A stretch of 64,000 bases of DNA from Massariosphaeria phaeospora. Lineage: Eukaryota; Ascomycota; Dothideomycetes; Pleosporales. The position numbers and the translations under genes are program-made. The DNA lies in assembly GCA_011032825.1 (NCBI GenBank), contig JAADJZ010000020.1:711841-775840 (forward strand), in the 5' to 3' direction. The notes under the pieces are model-generated. The model searched no databases. It was not told the DNA's origin and saw only the letters and a program-made list of their open reading frames with translations. Each line of letters starts with the position of its first letter. Within the stretch, counting starts at the first letter, position 1. Positions 1 through 12,000 of the stretch are shown one piece after another.

Positions 1-356
1 CACTTGTTAAGGCGCCCCCCAGTTAACTAATTAGGTAAGTAATCTGGCTTGTGCGCACACTCACATTGCACACCCCAGCTGAAGGCAAGTCTTCGTGTTT
101 TCAAGCCGATTCCTCATTTTTCCACAAAATTCCTTATTTTTTGAAGACAGTTCCTCTTTTTCTGAGGTGATTCCTCTTCTTGAATGCAATTCCTCTCTTC
201 TTAAAGAACCTTTTTCATTTTTAAAGGCTTTGTCTTGACACGAAGCAAAATATTTAACAACCTTTTATTGGCTGTATATAATAGGGGTTAGAGGCGGGTC
301 AGAGGCAGCGTTGGTGATTGGAGAGATGGCTTAACTGGGGGGCGCGTTAACAAGTG
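1..356. mobile_element. Small terminal-inverted-repeat element (MITE-like)
   Basis: Bases 1-26 and 331-356 form inverted repeats of 26 bp with one mismatch (core CACTTGTTAA ... CCCCCCAGTTAA). The interior has no coding potential and contains loose repeats of an ATTCCTCTTTTT-like motif at about 108-210. The size, termini and lack of a transposase fit a non-autonomous DNA element. The left target-site duplication lies outside the window, so the superfamily cannot be assigned; termini starting with CA are common in hAT but not decisive. Confidence 0.6.
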
Positions 357-514
357 CCCTTGCTGTAGCGAAGTGACACTATTTACCCGTGTACAACAGT
401 ATGGCCAAGGGCGGAATTGTACTTGGTAGGCGGGTAATAGCCGCGCCGCGTGGTGCGTTGTGTGTTGGTGTTGGTGTTGTTGCCCCGAGTACCGGATTAC
501 ATTTTTTCGGGTAG

Positions 515-617
515 ATATTCGTCCGTACTCTCCGCAGCAAGTTTGAGCATTATATTCGTCCGTACTCTCCGCGGCAAGTTTGAGCTTTGCGAAAACTTTC
601 TCTATTCGTCCGTACCT
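515..617. repeat. 37-bp-spaced direct repeat
   Basis: A 34-bp unit beginning ATATTCGTCCGTACTCTCCG occurs at 515-548 and again at 552-585 with one difference. A third truncated copy starts near 604. The function is unknown. Confidence 0.75.
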
Positions 618-904
618 AGTGTGGTTGAGACGTAATGCGGCTTGGGGTTAGGTAAGCTCGCTTGCCCAACGCTCGTGCGCAGGGGCAGGGGCAAAGTCTT
701 TTGTCTTGTCTGCAGACTGTTATGCAACACTACCAAATCTATTATATTAAGATCAGCAATGTTTGTGTTTGATTTCTTTGACAACGAAGCTGTGCGATTT
801 TCTGCTCTCCGACCCATCTTGCACCAGCCGCTTCAAGCCCAGCCTATCCCTCCCATGTCTCCACGCATAACCCAGATAAATGCAGCTCCTCCGGGGCCGT
901 TCCT

Positions 905-975
905 GTCCCGAAGCCGCTCGTCGCCCCCGCTCGTCATCCCCGCTCGTCGTCCCCGCTCGTCGTCTCCGCTCGTCT
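905..975. repeat. 12-bp GC-rich tandem repeat
   Basis: About five degenerate copies of a CCCGCTCGTCGT-like unit lie in tandem. They keep several reading frames open by chance, which explains the spurious open frames across this spot. Confidence 0.7.
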
Positions 976-1362
976 CGGAACAGTACGGACGCAACGGTAC
1001 TCGGCAGCGACGTGAGCGGCGGTTGCAACGCGGAAGCAAACACGATGGAAGCGAGGACGAGGATCGAGAGAGCAAACACGGCGAACGCGAGGACGGTGGG
1101 TGGACGGCGGGTGGGCAAGAAGTGCGGCTAGATCGGGTTGTGGTTGTGGCGGGAAGAGGCTGACATAATGCCCGATTACTAAGCCGCACGTACACTCTTC
1201 CCCACAACTCTCCACACTCGTCATCTTCTTCGTCCATGTCTGCTTCTCTGCGTCTGTTTTTCCGGGGAACGCGGCTCCAATTACTAATCGTACCACTCTC
1301 ACCTAGATATTTCGCAATACGCATCGCAGATATGCGCTTTTCTTCTCTCCATCGCGACCACC

Positions 1363-2294
1363 CTACACCGCACCCCTCTCCTCCACAGGCGCCTCTGCTT
1401 TCCTCTCTCCCTCTCCGCGACCAAACACCGTCCTCAGCTGCGCACCCACATCCCACCCTTTCTCCTGCCATGCAACGCCCTCGTCGCACTCGTCGAACGC
1501 AACCCCCGCCTCCGCCGCCGTCCTCCTGATGCGCCTCGTACGCGCCATCCACACCAGATGCGACACCACCATGCCCATCTCGATGGCACAGCACAGCGCA
1601 TACAGCGAGCCAAACAGCACGTCGAACTCGCGCTGCGCCACCAGCGCCATCAGGCTGAAGAAGGCGCCGTTCCAGTCGATGGCCAGGAACACAAAGTCGA
1701 TGCCGACGACGCGGCCGCGCCGCTTGAGCAGCTCGAAGGGGATGGGCAGGTAGCCGGCAATCAGCACCACGAAGGCGAGGATGCCGATGGCGAGGACGGG
1801 CCAGGAGGTATCTGCCGCGTAGGCCGGCCGGATCGCGAGCACGAGGCCGACCTGCACGCCGGCGAAGACGAGCAGCAGCGCACCGAGGGCGAGTGTCGCC
1901 GTCCAGACGCGCCACTTCCTACAGCGCAACACATCAGCTGCTGCACTTGCCGCCGAACCCCAAACTGGCCCTCCATCTTCCCCATCCACCAAGCGCAACG
2001 CCAACTCTCAACTCACCTCGAATAGACCATACACTGCGCCCACGCCACCCCACACAGCACGCAGAAGCACTGCGGCTGCACCATCAGCGGCACATTGAAC
2101 CGCTGCACCACAGCATACACGCCAAACGGCACGCCCGCCACGCTCCACAGCAGCATCATGGCCGCCGGCAGGCCCTCGGTCGACTTGGTGCGGTAGTTGC
2201 GGTAGATCTGCGGCACGAGCTGCACGGCCCAGAAGACGGTGCCGATGGTGCCGAGCACCGTTGCCGCGAGCGGGATCGAGGTTTGCGGTGCCAT
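1363..2294 (-). CDS. PQ-loop repeat membrane protein
   Basis: Two exons (2294-2017 and 1918-1363) joined across a 98-nt intron with a GTGAGT donor give 277 residues. The N-terminal half has the PQ-loop signature WAVQLVPQIYRNYRTKSTEG (Pro28-Gln29), and a second PQ occurs at 74-75. Hydrophobic segments follow through about residue 230, and the tail is charged. PQ-loop proteins are multi-spanning transporters or lumenal-membrane proteins (lysosomal amino-acid export, cystinosin/Ypq type); the substrate here is unknown. I chose the Met just before APQTSIPLAATVLG because family members begin there; an in-frame ATG at 2423 would add a low-complexity leader containing the GTTGCT repeat. Splice phase is consistent across the junction (AG+G, Arg). 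Confidence 0.85.
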
Positions 2295-3263
2295 TGCTGC
2301 TGTTGCTGTTGCTGTTGCTGTGGATGGCGGGGGCAAGGACGGAAGGCGGAGGGCAAGAAACGGAACGAAAGGGAAGAAAGGGAACGACGAGGCACGAATT
2401 CTACGAGCGAGTCCTGGCGCCATGGACCAGTGTGTAGGTAGTTGGGCAGTTGGTAAGTACCTAACAAGGCAAGTCTACTTGTTGGTCGGTAGGTAGCCGT
2501 AGCCGAGCCGCTTCGCCTCGCCTCCCGCGGAGATCTATATGCAAGCCAGATGCACGATGCACGATGACGATGGCCCATGAGTATTTCTCAACCTCGCCTC
2601 TTACAAAGGTAAGGTAGGAAAAGGGTCGACCAGGTCGACCCACCCTATCGGAGGCCCTGGCACACCAATTGCACTCCAGCGGATTCCACCCCCTTGGGCA
2701 GCCAATATATTCACTTCGTCGTGATGCTCCATGGTAAGAACAGCGCAACTGAAACCAAAAACCCTCCTTAGACGACGCGTTGATTCCATTTCATTTGGAT
2801 TGTGTGTGGCGTAGGCGTAGACGTGCACGGCGGGGGCGGGGTGCTAGTGTGATGACTACTCGGTGGCTCAACAGCAGTAGCTACCCCGCGGACAGCTACC
2901 CCGCACCACGTGCCGGATGTAGCGCGGGCGACCACAAAATGGGACGGAATCAGTACTTTGTGCCAGTAGTAAGTAGTAGTAATAAACAGCACAGTATCAT
3001 CTGCGTCCTGCGACGGTGTTGCAGCTCAAGGCCAAACATGGAAAACGCCAGATTGCCAAAGAATTTTTTTATCTACCTACACACCGAGACGCAATACCAC
3101 GAGCTCGATTCAGACTCTTCTTCTTCTGATCTTATAGCCCTGGAGTCCTCCTAGTCTTGCGCTCCTCCTCATTTCTATACTCCTGTTAATCCTCTGCTCA
3201 CACTACTCCCCCAGTAGCAGCGTACCGCAAAGCCGGCATCAAACCTACCCCCTCACGCCCTCC
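2295..3263. other. Intergenic region
   Basis: I see no gene. It begins with a short (GTTGCT)n-like run near 2295-2322 and is otherwise unique, mixed-composition DNA between the PQ-loop gene start and the 3' end of the next minus-strand gene. Confidence 0.55.
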
Positions 3264-5387
3264 TTACTCACACTCCCCCCCACACTCCTCCGGCAGCCTA
3301 TCCCTTCTCACCCACCCATCATCCGGCCCCACATACTCCCAATGCCACAACGCGCCCTCTCCATCCTCGACAATCGCCTCGAGCGCAAAGTTGAAGCTGC
3401 CCTGCACCAACCCCCACACATGTCTGACATTGCCGTCGCCGAACTCGCCCACGAGCTCGAAGCGCGGGTGCTGCGGACTGGGCGGACTGGCGGCGATGTC
3501 GTGGTTCAGGCGCTGCCAGTGCTGGACGGACCCGTTTATAGCGACGAGCAGCTGGAAGCCGCCGATCGCCGTCTCGTTGGCCGTGTCCCAGAAATCTTGG
3601 ATCATGACGGGCGGCGTGTCGGGGATGTTGGAGCCGAATGTTTCGCCGAGGGTCCACGTCGTGTTGGCGGCGAGGTGCCCGGCCTGGGTACAGTTTGACA
3701 ACTCGCCGCCGGGCCGCCAGAAAAGGGCCATTGTGTTGTTTTCGAGCACTGCCGCAACGTAAATGTTGCCGCTGGTGCACGGGTCTTGGAAGTCAAGTCC
3801 CACGTTCGACTGGATGAGCGAGGGACCGGACTGGAGGATAGTGCTCGTGGGTGACTTCGCGTGTTGAGAGGAAATACCAGTTTTCGCGTCTATAGTTCCA
3901 GGTATACTGGGCAGCAGTGAGCCAAGTTTCATAGTTCAGCAAGGGGAGAAGCGAGCTCATATCTCATGGAGATTCCCCTCTTGCCTTTTCACAACGATTG
4001 TGAAGTCTGAGTTGTCATTCTGAATGAATCCGGGATACCCGGCAAACCGTTCCTCCACATACGGACGAAGTGCCTGAAGCCATTGGCCTTGTTCTTCATC
4101 ATAGTACCGGTGTCCAAAGCTGCGGGCCTCCGATTCCCCTTGGATCAGATACAGCACTTCTTTCTGCCGGTCGAAACTCGACTCCAAATATACCGGATGT
4201 CCGGCCACCGGTTCGCCCGAGTCCCCATCGTGCACTTTGCTCCGGCCCACAGCAGTCCAGTTCTTGGAGCCTTTAGAGCTTCGTCGTAGTCGAAGCAGAT
4301 TGCCGTCGGAAGACCTTCGTATCACCTCCAAATCGCGATGGTTGTTTCCGGAGGCACTCTGGAGAATATTGCCGTTTCGGTGGCGTCGGCGCAGCCACTG
4401 GTCGGCATTGAGGTTGGTGACTCCGTACCTGGGAAACTCAATGTAGTCGTCAATCATGACCTGACCGTAACTGAGGTTGGTTAGCTCGGCAAGATCGCCT
4501 GCCATTTGGAATCGACTGACCCAATCTCAACATATCCGTTGTTATGATAGTCTGGACCATCCGTACTCATTACGATCCAGGCGCTTCTCTGGTCATCGTA
4601 GCCCACGATCAGAGTGATGCGGGTATCTGCATCGTCTCCGATCAGTGGGTGGTAGTACGGACCCTGGGAGCTGGAGTTCCAGTAGGTAAAATCCCCATCA
4701 CCATCCTCGGCGTATTCAAGGAACCCACCCGTGCTTGGGCCCACGTGATGAAGCCACCATTTCTGGTCCTCGACTGACTCCAATCGCGTGTAATTCGCAA
4801 TGGTAGTCCTGCCCGACCGATCCCTGCACGATTTAAGCTCGCCGAAATCGTCCAGGGTACACATTGCGTCGCTTATGCCCTGACTGCCGTTGCGGATACC
4901 GTCAAGTCATATGTGCTCGTACCGTTCCTCCCGAAGGTTGTATGAAATATACTGCTCCAGATCGTAATAGCTCCGCTTGTCCCAGTAGCCGTGTTGTATG
5001 CGCGTCATGGTCTCGACCAAGGCTGTGGTTGCGGCTATCGCGCAGCCACTGCATTCTCCAAGATCCTTGACTTAATTAGACACATTATCGGAAGTGAAAA
5101 GGAGCGTGACCTACCTGGTCTGATGCGACCCAGTTTGTACCCCATCTGTCTCTCCAGTCAACCCGCTGGGGCAGTAGCTCGTCGTCTAGTGCAGTCGGCG
5201 ACTGGCTCTGAGCTTCTGAGCGTGGGCGACGAACTGGTGCTACATTGTAGGACCGAAAGACGCTGGAACGGTCAATTCGAGCCGGAGGCCAGTTGTTGGT
5301 CGAGTTCAATCGAGCAAGCAACTGATGTGCTTGAATTGCCTGGGCAGCGATGCCGACGACGAGCAAGCAGCTGGTGGACAGCCGCAT
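3264..5387 (-). CDS. Secreted beta-propeller/lectin-like protein, split gene, one frame change unresolved
   Basis: Exon 1 (5387-5115) opens with a signal peptide (MRLSTSCLLVVGIAAQAIQA). A 49-nt intron leads to exon 2 from 5065; exon 2 to exon 3 (from 4883) is ambiguous, with donors at 4952 or 4922 in the same phase. Exon 3 to exon 4 is a clean 50-nt intron (4471-4520, GTCAGT ... GCTAAC ... CAG). Exon 4 ends at a stop at 3957, but a related frame continues from about 3935 to 3264. The protein repeats a motif of the form (G)PxxIQxNxxxDFxxVVxxxGxLxH (IQNDNSDFTIVVKRQEGNLH; GGFQLLVAINGSVQHWQRLN; NFALEAIVEDGEGALWHWEY), which resembles fungal lectin-like propeller blades, and has several Asn glycosylation sequons. 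Either another intron or a frameshift lies near 3830-3990. No enzyme motif is visible. Confidence 0.6.
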
Positions 5388-7630
5388 CGTGCAGTCGGCA
5401 ATGAGGAGCGTATTCTGCACATGAAACAGTGAGTACTAGGTCCCGCAATTGAGCATGGGCAGGACATACCAGTTGGTTCGGCGGACGCGGCACACGTTGT
5501 AAACAATGCTGTCGAAGAATGCTGATGAGGATGAACTTTGGCGTTGTCACAGAAAGCAACTGAGACAAGTGATGAATGCTGGATGTTGGAGGACAGAAGA
5601 ATAGTGGGAGAGCCCTGGAGAAACGGAGTGCAATGACGGCATGACGCTATCAACGAGGAAAGAAGTCGCGGATGGAAGGCACCTTCCTCTCAAGCGCCAG
5701 CTCCTTCGACAGCCACGACGGCGTAGGGAGGCACCTCGAAGCTCGATTTCCCGGCGAATCTTCGACGATGCACCGCTCCCCATCTTACAGATTACAGGTA
5801 GCCACCTCCGTCTCGTGTCTTGTCTGCCCATAACTGCCATATCGACGAAATCGGTGTGCAGTTTCGAAAAGATAACAATTGGCAGCCCGGGCACCGACGT
5901 CACGGAAGCCGATACAGCCCAACGTCTCTATTCGCACCTGACGAGTAAATTTGCAGAGCTGGACCGTAAAGTGTGCCTTCTCAACCCGTATGCGCGTTCT
6001 GAATCGGAAGTGACTAGGAACCTCGTGCAACTTCAAGGATCCTCTTTTCATCTGCGGAATATCGACTTCTTCGAGGGCCTCAAACGACCATTACGACGTA
6101 CCGATTTTCCATACCGCTCTTAGACGCGCTGCCCTTTGTTTGCAGCCCATCGGCGGTTCAGGCGGGCGTCGTGAAACGTGATAGCATCATCGCATCGATG
6201 GAACGCATTCGAGAGGGCTTTTGACTTGGATAAGCTATCAGCCATGTACGAAGGTTGAGCTTCGCGGTACCGTGCTCTCACAGTCTAGATGTATGGGGTG
6301 AAATTTTCGGTGATGGCGAGAAGGGGCGAACGGTTTTGTGACACACCTACGCCATGGGATTACCTAGGATCGAAGTCTCCTTCCAACATTTCCGGTGTTG
6401 GGTTGCGCTACGGATGGCTGGACCCCATTTTTTCGCCATCCTGTACAACTTGTGGTGAGGAAGTTCAACGGATTCCTGGTCTCGCGTATAAACTTTTCGA
6501 AGTCTCGGGGTTTTCTAAAGACGTCGGATCTTCGTAGGGCACTGTGGAGAGTGTCAGCACATATAGGTTTCCATAACTAACGGCCGTATTACTCGATCCT
6601 TTGGAAAACAAGGATACATACGAGTTTCTCTTCACAGCGAGAATCGACGTTGTTGGGCCGTGACGCACTTCAAGGCACAACGTCAACCATCACGACACCT
6701 GGACGAGAGTGCACCAGGTTACCCGAGAGAGGGTGACACTGTGAGCCGTGGCTATGAAATATCGGAAGGATAGTGGGTGAACCAGGTAGCATTTGTGCAG
6801 CCTTTGAAAGAGTAGAATCCACGGCTCCTCATCGAACACTAATTCCAAGGTCATCGGAGAGACCTCGCTTTGTCGAAACAATTCCTCAAGCTACCGTGGA
6901 TCAGCAACTCGTCAAAAAGAAAGAAAAGAGGAAAAGAAATGCACGCGTCAAAAGAATGCGTACGGTGATAAGAACCGGGTCTGGGGAACCCAAACTTCAG
7001 GATAAAGAGAAAAGAATGAGGTCATGTCAAAACTCAGGTACCACACTCGGCGGAACCGCGGTCGGGCACGCGGATGACGGTAGTCAGTACCGCCAGCGGT
7101 AAAGCACTTGCCAATAATGCAAACATCTGGATGGTCGGGGTTGCAACGTCGGACTTTCGTGGGGAAGTTGCGAAGTGGACCCTGGTCCTCCAAATCCGAC
7201 GCGTGAGATTGGCGGTGTAGTACCAAGCTCTTATGGTCCACGGTACCTGCATACGTAGCGCCTATTGAAAGGCGTGTAAGTGACGTTGAAATCCGCCGGC
7301 CGTTACTTGTTGCACAGAACCTGCGCTACCGTCAACGGATCGTCATGACATCGAGATGAACCGAATTTCCACCTCCTGTTCCGCCAATGGCCAGCGTTGA
7401 AGTCCCAACCACAGCGCAATGCTTGGTGGGACAGAGGAGCCGCAGGACCCTTTCATGGACAGGCGTCGTCACGGATTATTCGCTTTGAAGTCGAAGATAG
7501 ATAAGGTCCAGATGAGATGCTGCCGTTCCATCTCACGCATCCTGAAACGCATCATTACAACTTGAGATACGTTTCTGACGTGACGTGCCCCATACGTCTA
7601 AAACCTACAGCCGCGTCGTTGATTCTTCCT
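5388..7630. other. Long intergenic stretch without a supported gene
   Basis: About 2.2 kb separate the divergent secreted-protein and MFS genes. The open frames here are short, overlap on both strands and show no recognisable motif or believable splice pattern. A gene with many small exons cannot be excluded. Confidence 0.5.
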
Positions 7631-9383
7631 ATGGCTACTGCGATACGGCACGACAGCGCCGACAGCCCGGGCGTTACGACGGTAGCAGAGATACCGCAAC
7701 TGGATCCGAAGCCCCATGAACGACTTTTCGATCTCGACACCGTTTTCTCCGAGACGCGATTCTGTCATCATACAACTGGTGAGGAACGGGTCGTTGCTCC
7801 GCCGGCGAAGCTCGCCAATTGCACTGATCCCGCCAACTGGTCGCCAGGCCACAAGTGGTTTTCGGTTAGTATAGCATGCGCTTCCGTGGCGATGTCCTCG
7901 TTCGCAGCGGGCTCGTACGGCCCAATCGTGGATCTACTCGCGGAGTACTGGAACCTAAGCGAGCTGGTTTCGAACGTCGGAATCCTCATATTTGCTTTGG
8001 GTTTTGCGACGTCCCCGATGGTGCTCGCCCCTTTGTCTGAGTTGTCCGGCAGGAAGCCAGTAATACTCGGCAGTGGTCTGATGTTCCTCATTTTTACGAT
8101 TGGATGCTCGGTGGCAAAGGTGTACTGGGTGTAAGTGATTGCCAGACTAGAACCTGATTGTAAGCGCTGTTTGCTGACCCATTTCTAGCATGCTCTTTTG
8201 CCGATTCTTCGCCGCTTTCGGATCGGCCACATTCGCCATGGGAAACGGGGTGATAACCGACATATACGATCGAGACAGTCAGAATACTCCGATGGCCCTG
8301 TTCGCTAGTGCGGCGGTCAGTGGAATTGGATTAGGCCCACTCGTGTGTGGGTTTATCGCTGAATATGCGGATTGGCGATGGGTTTTCCATTTGCAGACTA
8401 TCATTGTCGCGGTCCTCATCGGCCTCACGGCATGCTTCGGCAGAGAGTCGAGAGTGAACCCAATCCTCACCCAAAAAGCCAAGGTTCTGAACAATTGGTA
8501 TGAGAAGCAAGAACGCCAAGGGTATTACGCCTTGGTTGCTAAGAAAGAGGAATCAGAGGCGCTGAATGTGCTGCAGTCAACTAGGTGCAGACCAAGGCTG
8601 CAGGGCGATGAACCGTCCGGCTTATGGCAAATCTTCATACAGGCCACCATCTTCCCAGCGAAGTTGTTAGTTACCGAAGGAGTGGTGTTCTTCTTCTCGC
8701 TGTGGGCGACGTTCAGCTGGTCCGTGCTGTACGTCTGTATCTCTGGAGTGAGTAAGATGTACCAGGAGCAGTATGGGTTCTCCCTCTCTCAATCCAACGC
8801 AATATTCGCCGCAGTTTGTGTCGGCGGTATAGTCGGCGGTGTCCTCGGTGTCTTCCAAGAGATGTTTGGCCGTTACTGTTTCTGGATGATCGGAGGGAGT
8901 CCAGAGGCTCGACTCTATTTCATCCGACTCGAAGCCACGCTCCTACCCATAGGTCTGATCGTGTTTGGCTGGGGCGGCGAAGAACAGGTGCACTGGATGG
9001 TACCCGCGATAGCTGTCGGCATTGGCAGCGTTGGTATCACTGTGATCTATCTCGCTGTTTTCAACTATCTTTCCGACTCGTATGGCGACAATTCCAGCTC
9101 AGCAATAGCGGCGCAAAATCTGATGAGAAACGGGGTATGCGGGTTCTTCGTGCTCTTCACGGCTCCCAAGTTCGACGCGCTTGGTTATGGGGTGGGGTGT
9201 TCAATTTTCGCTGGCATTGGGCTCGTCTTGAGCCTGGTGCCCTGGGTGCTTGCTCGATGGGGCCGACGTATCAGGAAGAACAGCGCGATTGCGAAGAAGC
9301 CTCCGGAGAGCGCCATCTTAGACGAGACTTTGGTCGAGGCGCAGGCGGAATTGAGGCACCCCCCTGGCAAAATTCATTACTGA
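7631..9383 (+). CDS. MFS drug/polyamine-type transporter (DHA1-like)
   Basis: Exons 7631-8130 and 8189-9383 flank a 58-nt intron (GTAAGT ... CTAG) and encode 564 residues. A hydrophilic N-terminus of about 70 residues contains the DPANWSPGHKW segment common before TM1 in fungal proton antiporters. The MFS motif between TM2 and TM3 is PLSELSGRKP (134-143). The central loop (about 270-330) and the sequence SPEARLYFIRLEATLLPIGL before the later helices fit the DHA1 drug/proton antiporter branch. The likely role is export of small molecules across the plasma membrane; the substrate cannot be deduced. The splice junction joins KVYWV to MLFCRFFAAFG in frame. No biosynthetic core enzyme lies next to it, so a cluster role is not supported. 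Confidence 0.9.
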
Positions 9384-10212
9384 TAAAGAAAACTCCAGGC
9401 GATCCTCTTGACAGCGTGGGAGCCTTTAGCAACTAGTAGATAGCCTACCTCTATCTTTACAATACCCTATTGTATCTAGCTTAGTAGGCATTGCATGGAG
9501 GGCTTGTAGAGTTAGAGGAAAGGAGTTATGCCAGTGCAGTGAAAGACACGGCGGCCCCAGTCTTTCGTGAGCGGTTGCGTTTTCGTTTTCGTTTTCCATA
9601 TTTAATGGGCGGATCCGTAGAGACAGCACATTCTAGTACTAAAGCGGTCGTTCTCCGACCAGAGTCTGTAAACATGCTCGAGTGTGCGTTGTGAGGGTGG
9701 CTGGTGGCAGACGATGCAAGAGCCCGCATCGATGATGTCACTCGCTTGTGACTAATCGTGCAGTCTTGGCATCGCCTTTTCACCTTTCACCTTTCACCTT
9801 TCACCTTTCACCGCTCACCAACTCGTCGCTGATAATTGCCGTCTGACCGCAGTATCATCCCCGGAAACGATCGAAATTGAACTGATCGCTTACGAGATGC
9901 AGCAGCGTTCCGGCACCCGCAATGGTTTGCGCGGGCGTACGCGACCGCGAGCCCTGAATTGACTTGCCAGCTGGAGAGATGCCGCCTTGCACGATGCGTC
10001 CGGTAACATGTGCCTTTTACAAGGCTCGTTGATTGCGTTTTTCTAACCTCATTACATTTCACTCGCCTCGAGCTGCGTTCGCTTATACGCACCACGCCTT
10101 TACCTCCAACCACCCGAATCCCCGGCACCTCCCAGACCGACAACGCGCACCACCTCCCACTCGACAAACAGCCGAACCGAGCACACCGCGATCCCTCGCC
10201 CGCACCTGCATC
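9384..10212. other. Intergenic region with a 7-bp repeat
   Basis: No gene is seen. It carries about five tandem copies of CACCTTT at 9780-9813 and the probable promoter of the F-box-like gene. Confidence 0.55.
9780..9813. repeat. (TTTCACC)n microsatellite
   Basis: A 7-bp unit is repeated about five times in direct tandem in non-coding DNA. Confidence 0.9.
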
Positions 10213-11376
10213 ATGGGCAAGCTACACTGTCGCCGCTCCATCCGCAACGGTTTCGTCATACAGCCGCGCACAACTTCAACCGCTGCTCTCCTCGGTCGCG
10301 TCAGGAATCGTCGAGCATCTCGAGCGAGCAAGGATTTGGAGGCATGGGAGGACCTGTCTGTCGACTCCAGCACTTCTTCACCTTCGCAAACTCTTCGTCG
10401 CCCCGATGAAGGAGAGTGGGAAGACTCGCCCGATGCCCTCGGTACCGTGGCCAACTCGCGCCTCCTTCGTCAACCCGGAGCAGATACCACAACATCGATG
10501 GCGACAAAGCGTGTTCAGCACGGAGTCAACGTTATCCGTGCCATCCACGAGTTCCAGCCGAGAGATGAATACATATCGAGCGATGTCGGAGCTGGGACTA
10601 CGCCACCCCCATCTGTTGGACTCTTCGACTTAGCGTTAGAGCTCCGCGAACGCATTTACGAACTTGCGATGGAAGATATGCCTCTTGAAATCGCCTTGTG
10701 TGGTGATATAGCAGCAGACGCTCCCTTCCCAGCAGTGTTTCCGTCTTTCGCTTTTGCCAATTCACAAGTGTATCGAGAAGTACGTCCAGTACTGATCCGT
10801 GGCCGGAGATTTGCACTCGGCGCGTTTCGTGGCATTATTCGCCTCTCTCGGTTTGTCCTTCGTCCGCCCAAAGATCTATTTGTTTGCATCCGCCAACTTG
10901 AGCTCGTCAAAATAATGGGTAGCCGGAGTCTCTATTCGGGATCATCCTCAAACTCTAGACCGCCGGTTCACGTCTATGAGCTGTTGTTACGCTGCACTGC
11001 ACTTCAAGAACTTACGGTTGAGGTGACCGCCTGGGCCATTATGATGAACTGCATGCCGAAGAGTCCCGACGCACTGATAAGGCGCCTGCCCGAAGCTGAG
11101 ATGCTCGAAGCACTCCACCCAGAACTCTGGTTCACTTCAGAGAACTTGAAGATCCTTCGCCTCAAATGTATGGGCGGCTTTCTTTGCAGTCCAGACAAAT
11201 ATGGGCTAAGCGTATACCCAAGTCCATACCAAAGCGAAGAGGATGTGTTCCGGGTCTTAGTTGGATGGCTATTGAGAGTCCTGCAAGATAAAATCCCGAA
11301 GATCGACTTCCAGGTTCATTATACCAACGATACACGCGACCTTGATAAGATTCCCATGGGCTACATTCGGCACTAG
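10213..11376 (+). CDS. F-box-like/uncharacterised fungal protein
   Basis: A single exon encodes 387 residues from the ATG at 10213; an upstream in-frame ATG at 10033 would add a Pro/Arg-rich stretch typical of untranslated DNA. The first ~130 residues are disordered and basic. At about 137-152 comes GLFDLALELRERIYELAME, the hallmark of a large ascomycete family in which a degenerate F-box-like helix is followed by a long alpha/beta region. The rest includes FAFANSQVYREVRPVL, a typical second conserved block. Family members are abundant and mostly uncharacterised; some may act as ubiquitin-ligase adaptors, but that role is inference here. Confidence 0.7.
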   Translation: MGKLHCRRSIRNGFVIQPRTTSTAALLGRVRNRRASRASKDLEAWEDLSVDSSTSSPSQTLRRPDEGEWEDSPDALGTVANSRLLRQPGADTTTSMATKRVQHGVNVIRAIHEFQPRDEYISSDVGAGTTPPPSVGLFDLALELRERIYELAMEDMPLEIALCGDIAADAPFPAVFPSFAFANSQVYREVRPVLIRGRRFALGAFRGIIRLSRFVLRPPKDLFVCIRQLELVKIMGSRSLYSGSSSNSRPPVHVYELLLRCTALQELTVEVTAWAIMMNCMPKSPDALIRRLPEAEMLEALHPELWFTSENLKILRLKCMGGFLCSPDKYGLSVYPSPYQSEEDVFRVLVGWLLRVLQDKIPKIDFQVHYTNDTRDLDKIPMGYIRH

Positions 11377-12000
11377 GGATAGGAATGCCAGAAGTCTCTT
11401 TATTTACAGTATTGGTCAGGTTGTGTCTTATAACGGCAGCAAAAGGCCTGGTATCTTGCGGTTCCTAGCGTCATCTTCTCCCCTCATTTTCGTTCCTCTC
11501 TTCTTTCCAAGTGCATGGTATATCCCCAGCATGCGGACCTTGATACTGATTTTTCGCTTCCGTTATTGCCCACAGCGAGTCTGTCCATTGGAAGCGTGTG
11601 GAGTCCATAATTTATATGGTCATTGGCGGATAAGTATACCTTCATGATAGCGGGTTCAATCAAAATTCATCAAGCCATGCTTTGCTGGGGAATATGCTGC
11701 TCATAACTTAAATCTTTAGTATCATCAAGATACCCTCGTATCAGCTCACAATTGTTCGCCGGCTCTTATGCTTACCGGCAAAACCTTCCGAAGTCGGAAC
11801 CTGGTAGCACACGAGGAGAACTGTTTGCTGCTCGCGAAAACTTTCTTGTGGCGAAATGTTTGCTGCTAGTGCCAAGACTCTAGCGCAATCACGGACCCGC
11901 TCCAGAATTACTTTCTTCTCCCCCCGCACCCCATTTACCTATCGCCTTTACAACCGGCCACCAAAACTCAAACGAAGCGTGCAGGACCAGCGCTCCCGCG
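11377..12000. other. Intergenic region
   Basis: I see nothing coding in this stretch. It holds the 3' flank of the F-box-like gene and the promoter of the BTB gene. An open frame from 11856 runs into the BTB gene but its product is not family-like. Confidence 0.55.

Larger units (their letters stand above)
357..1362. other. Intergenic, no supported gene
   Basis: I see no convincing gene here. The long open frames on both strands have low-complexity Arg/Ser/Pro compositions and overlap each other, which is what GC-rich tandem repeats produce. The stretch includes the short direct repeats listed separately and lies downstream of the PQ-loop gene. Confidence 0.6.

Noticed and set aside
642..1163. 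A 173-codon plus-strand open frame
   Set aside because: It runs through the 12-bp tandem repeat and has low-complexity composition on both strands.
833..1915. A 360-codon minus-strand open frame overlapping the PQ-loop gene
   Set aside because: It is out of frame with the PQ-loop exons, Arg/Ala-rich and without motifs; the spliced PQ-loop gene explains the region.
5641..6123. A 160-codon plus-strand open frame
   Set aside because: No domain, no splice context and a competing antisense frame; chance remains the best explanation.
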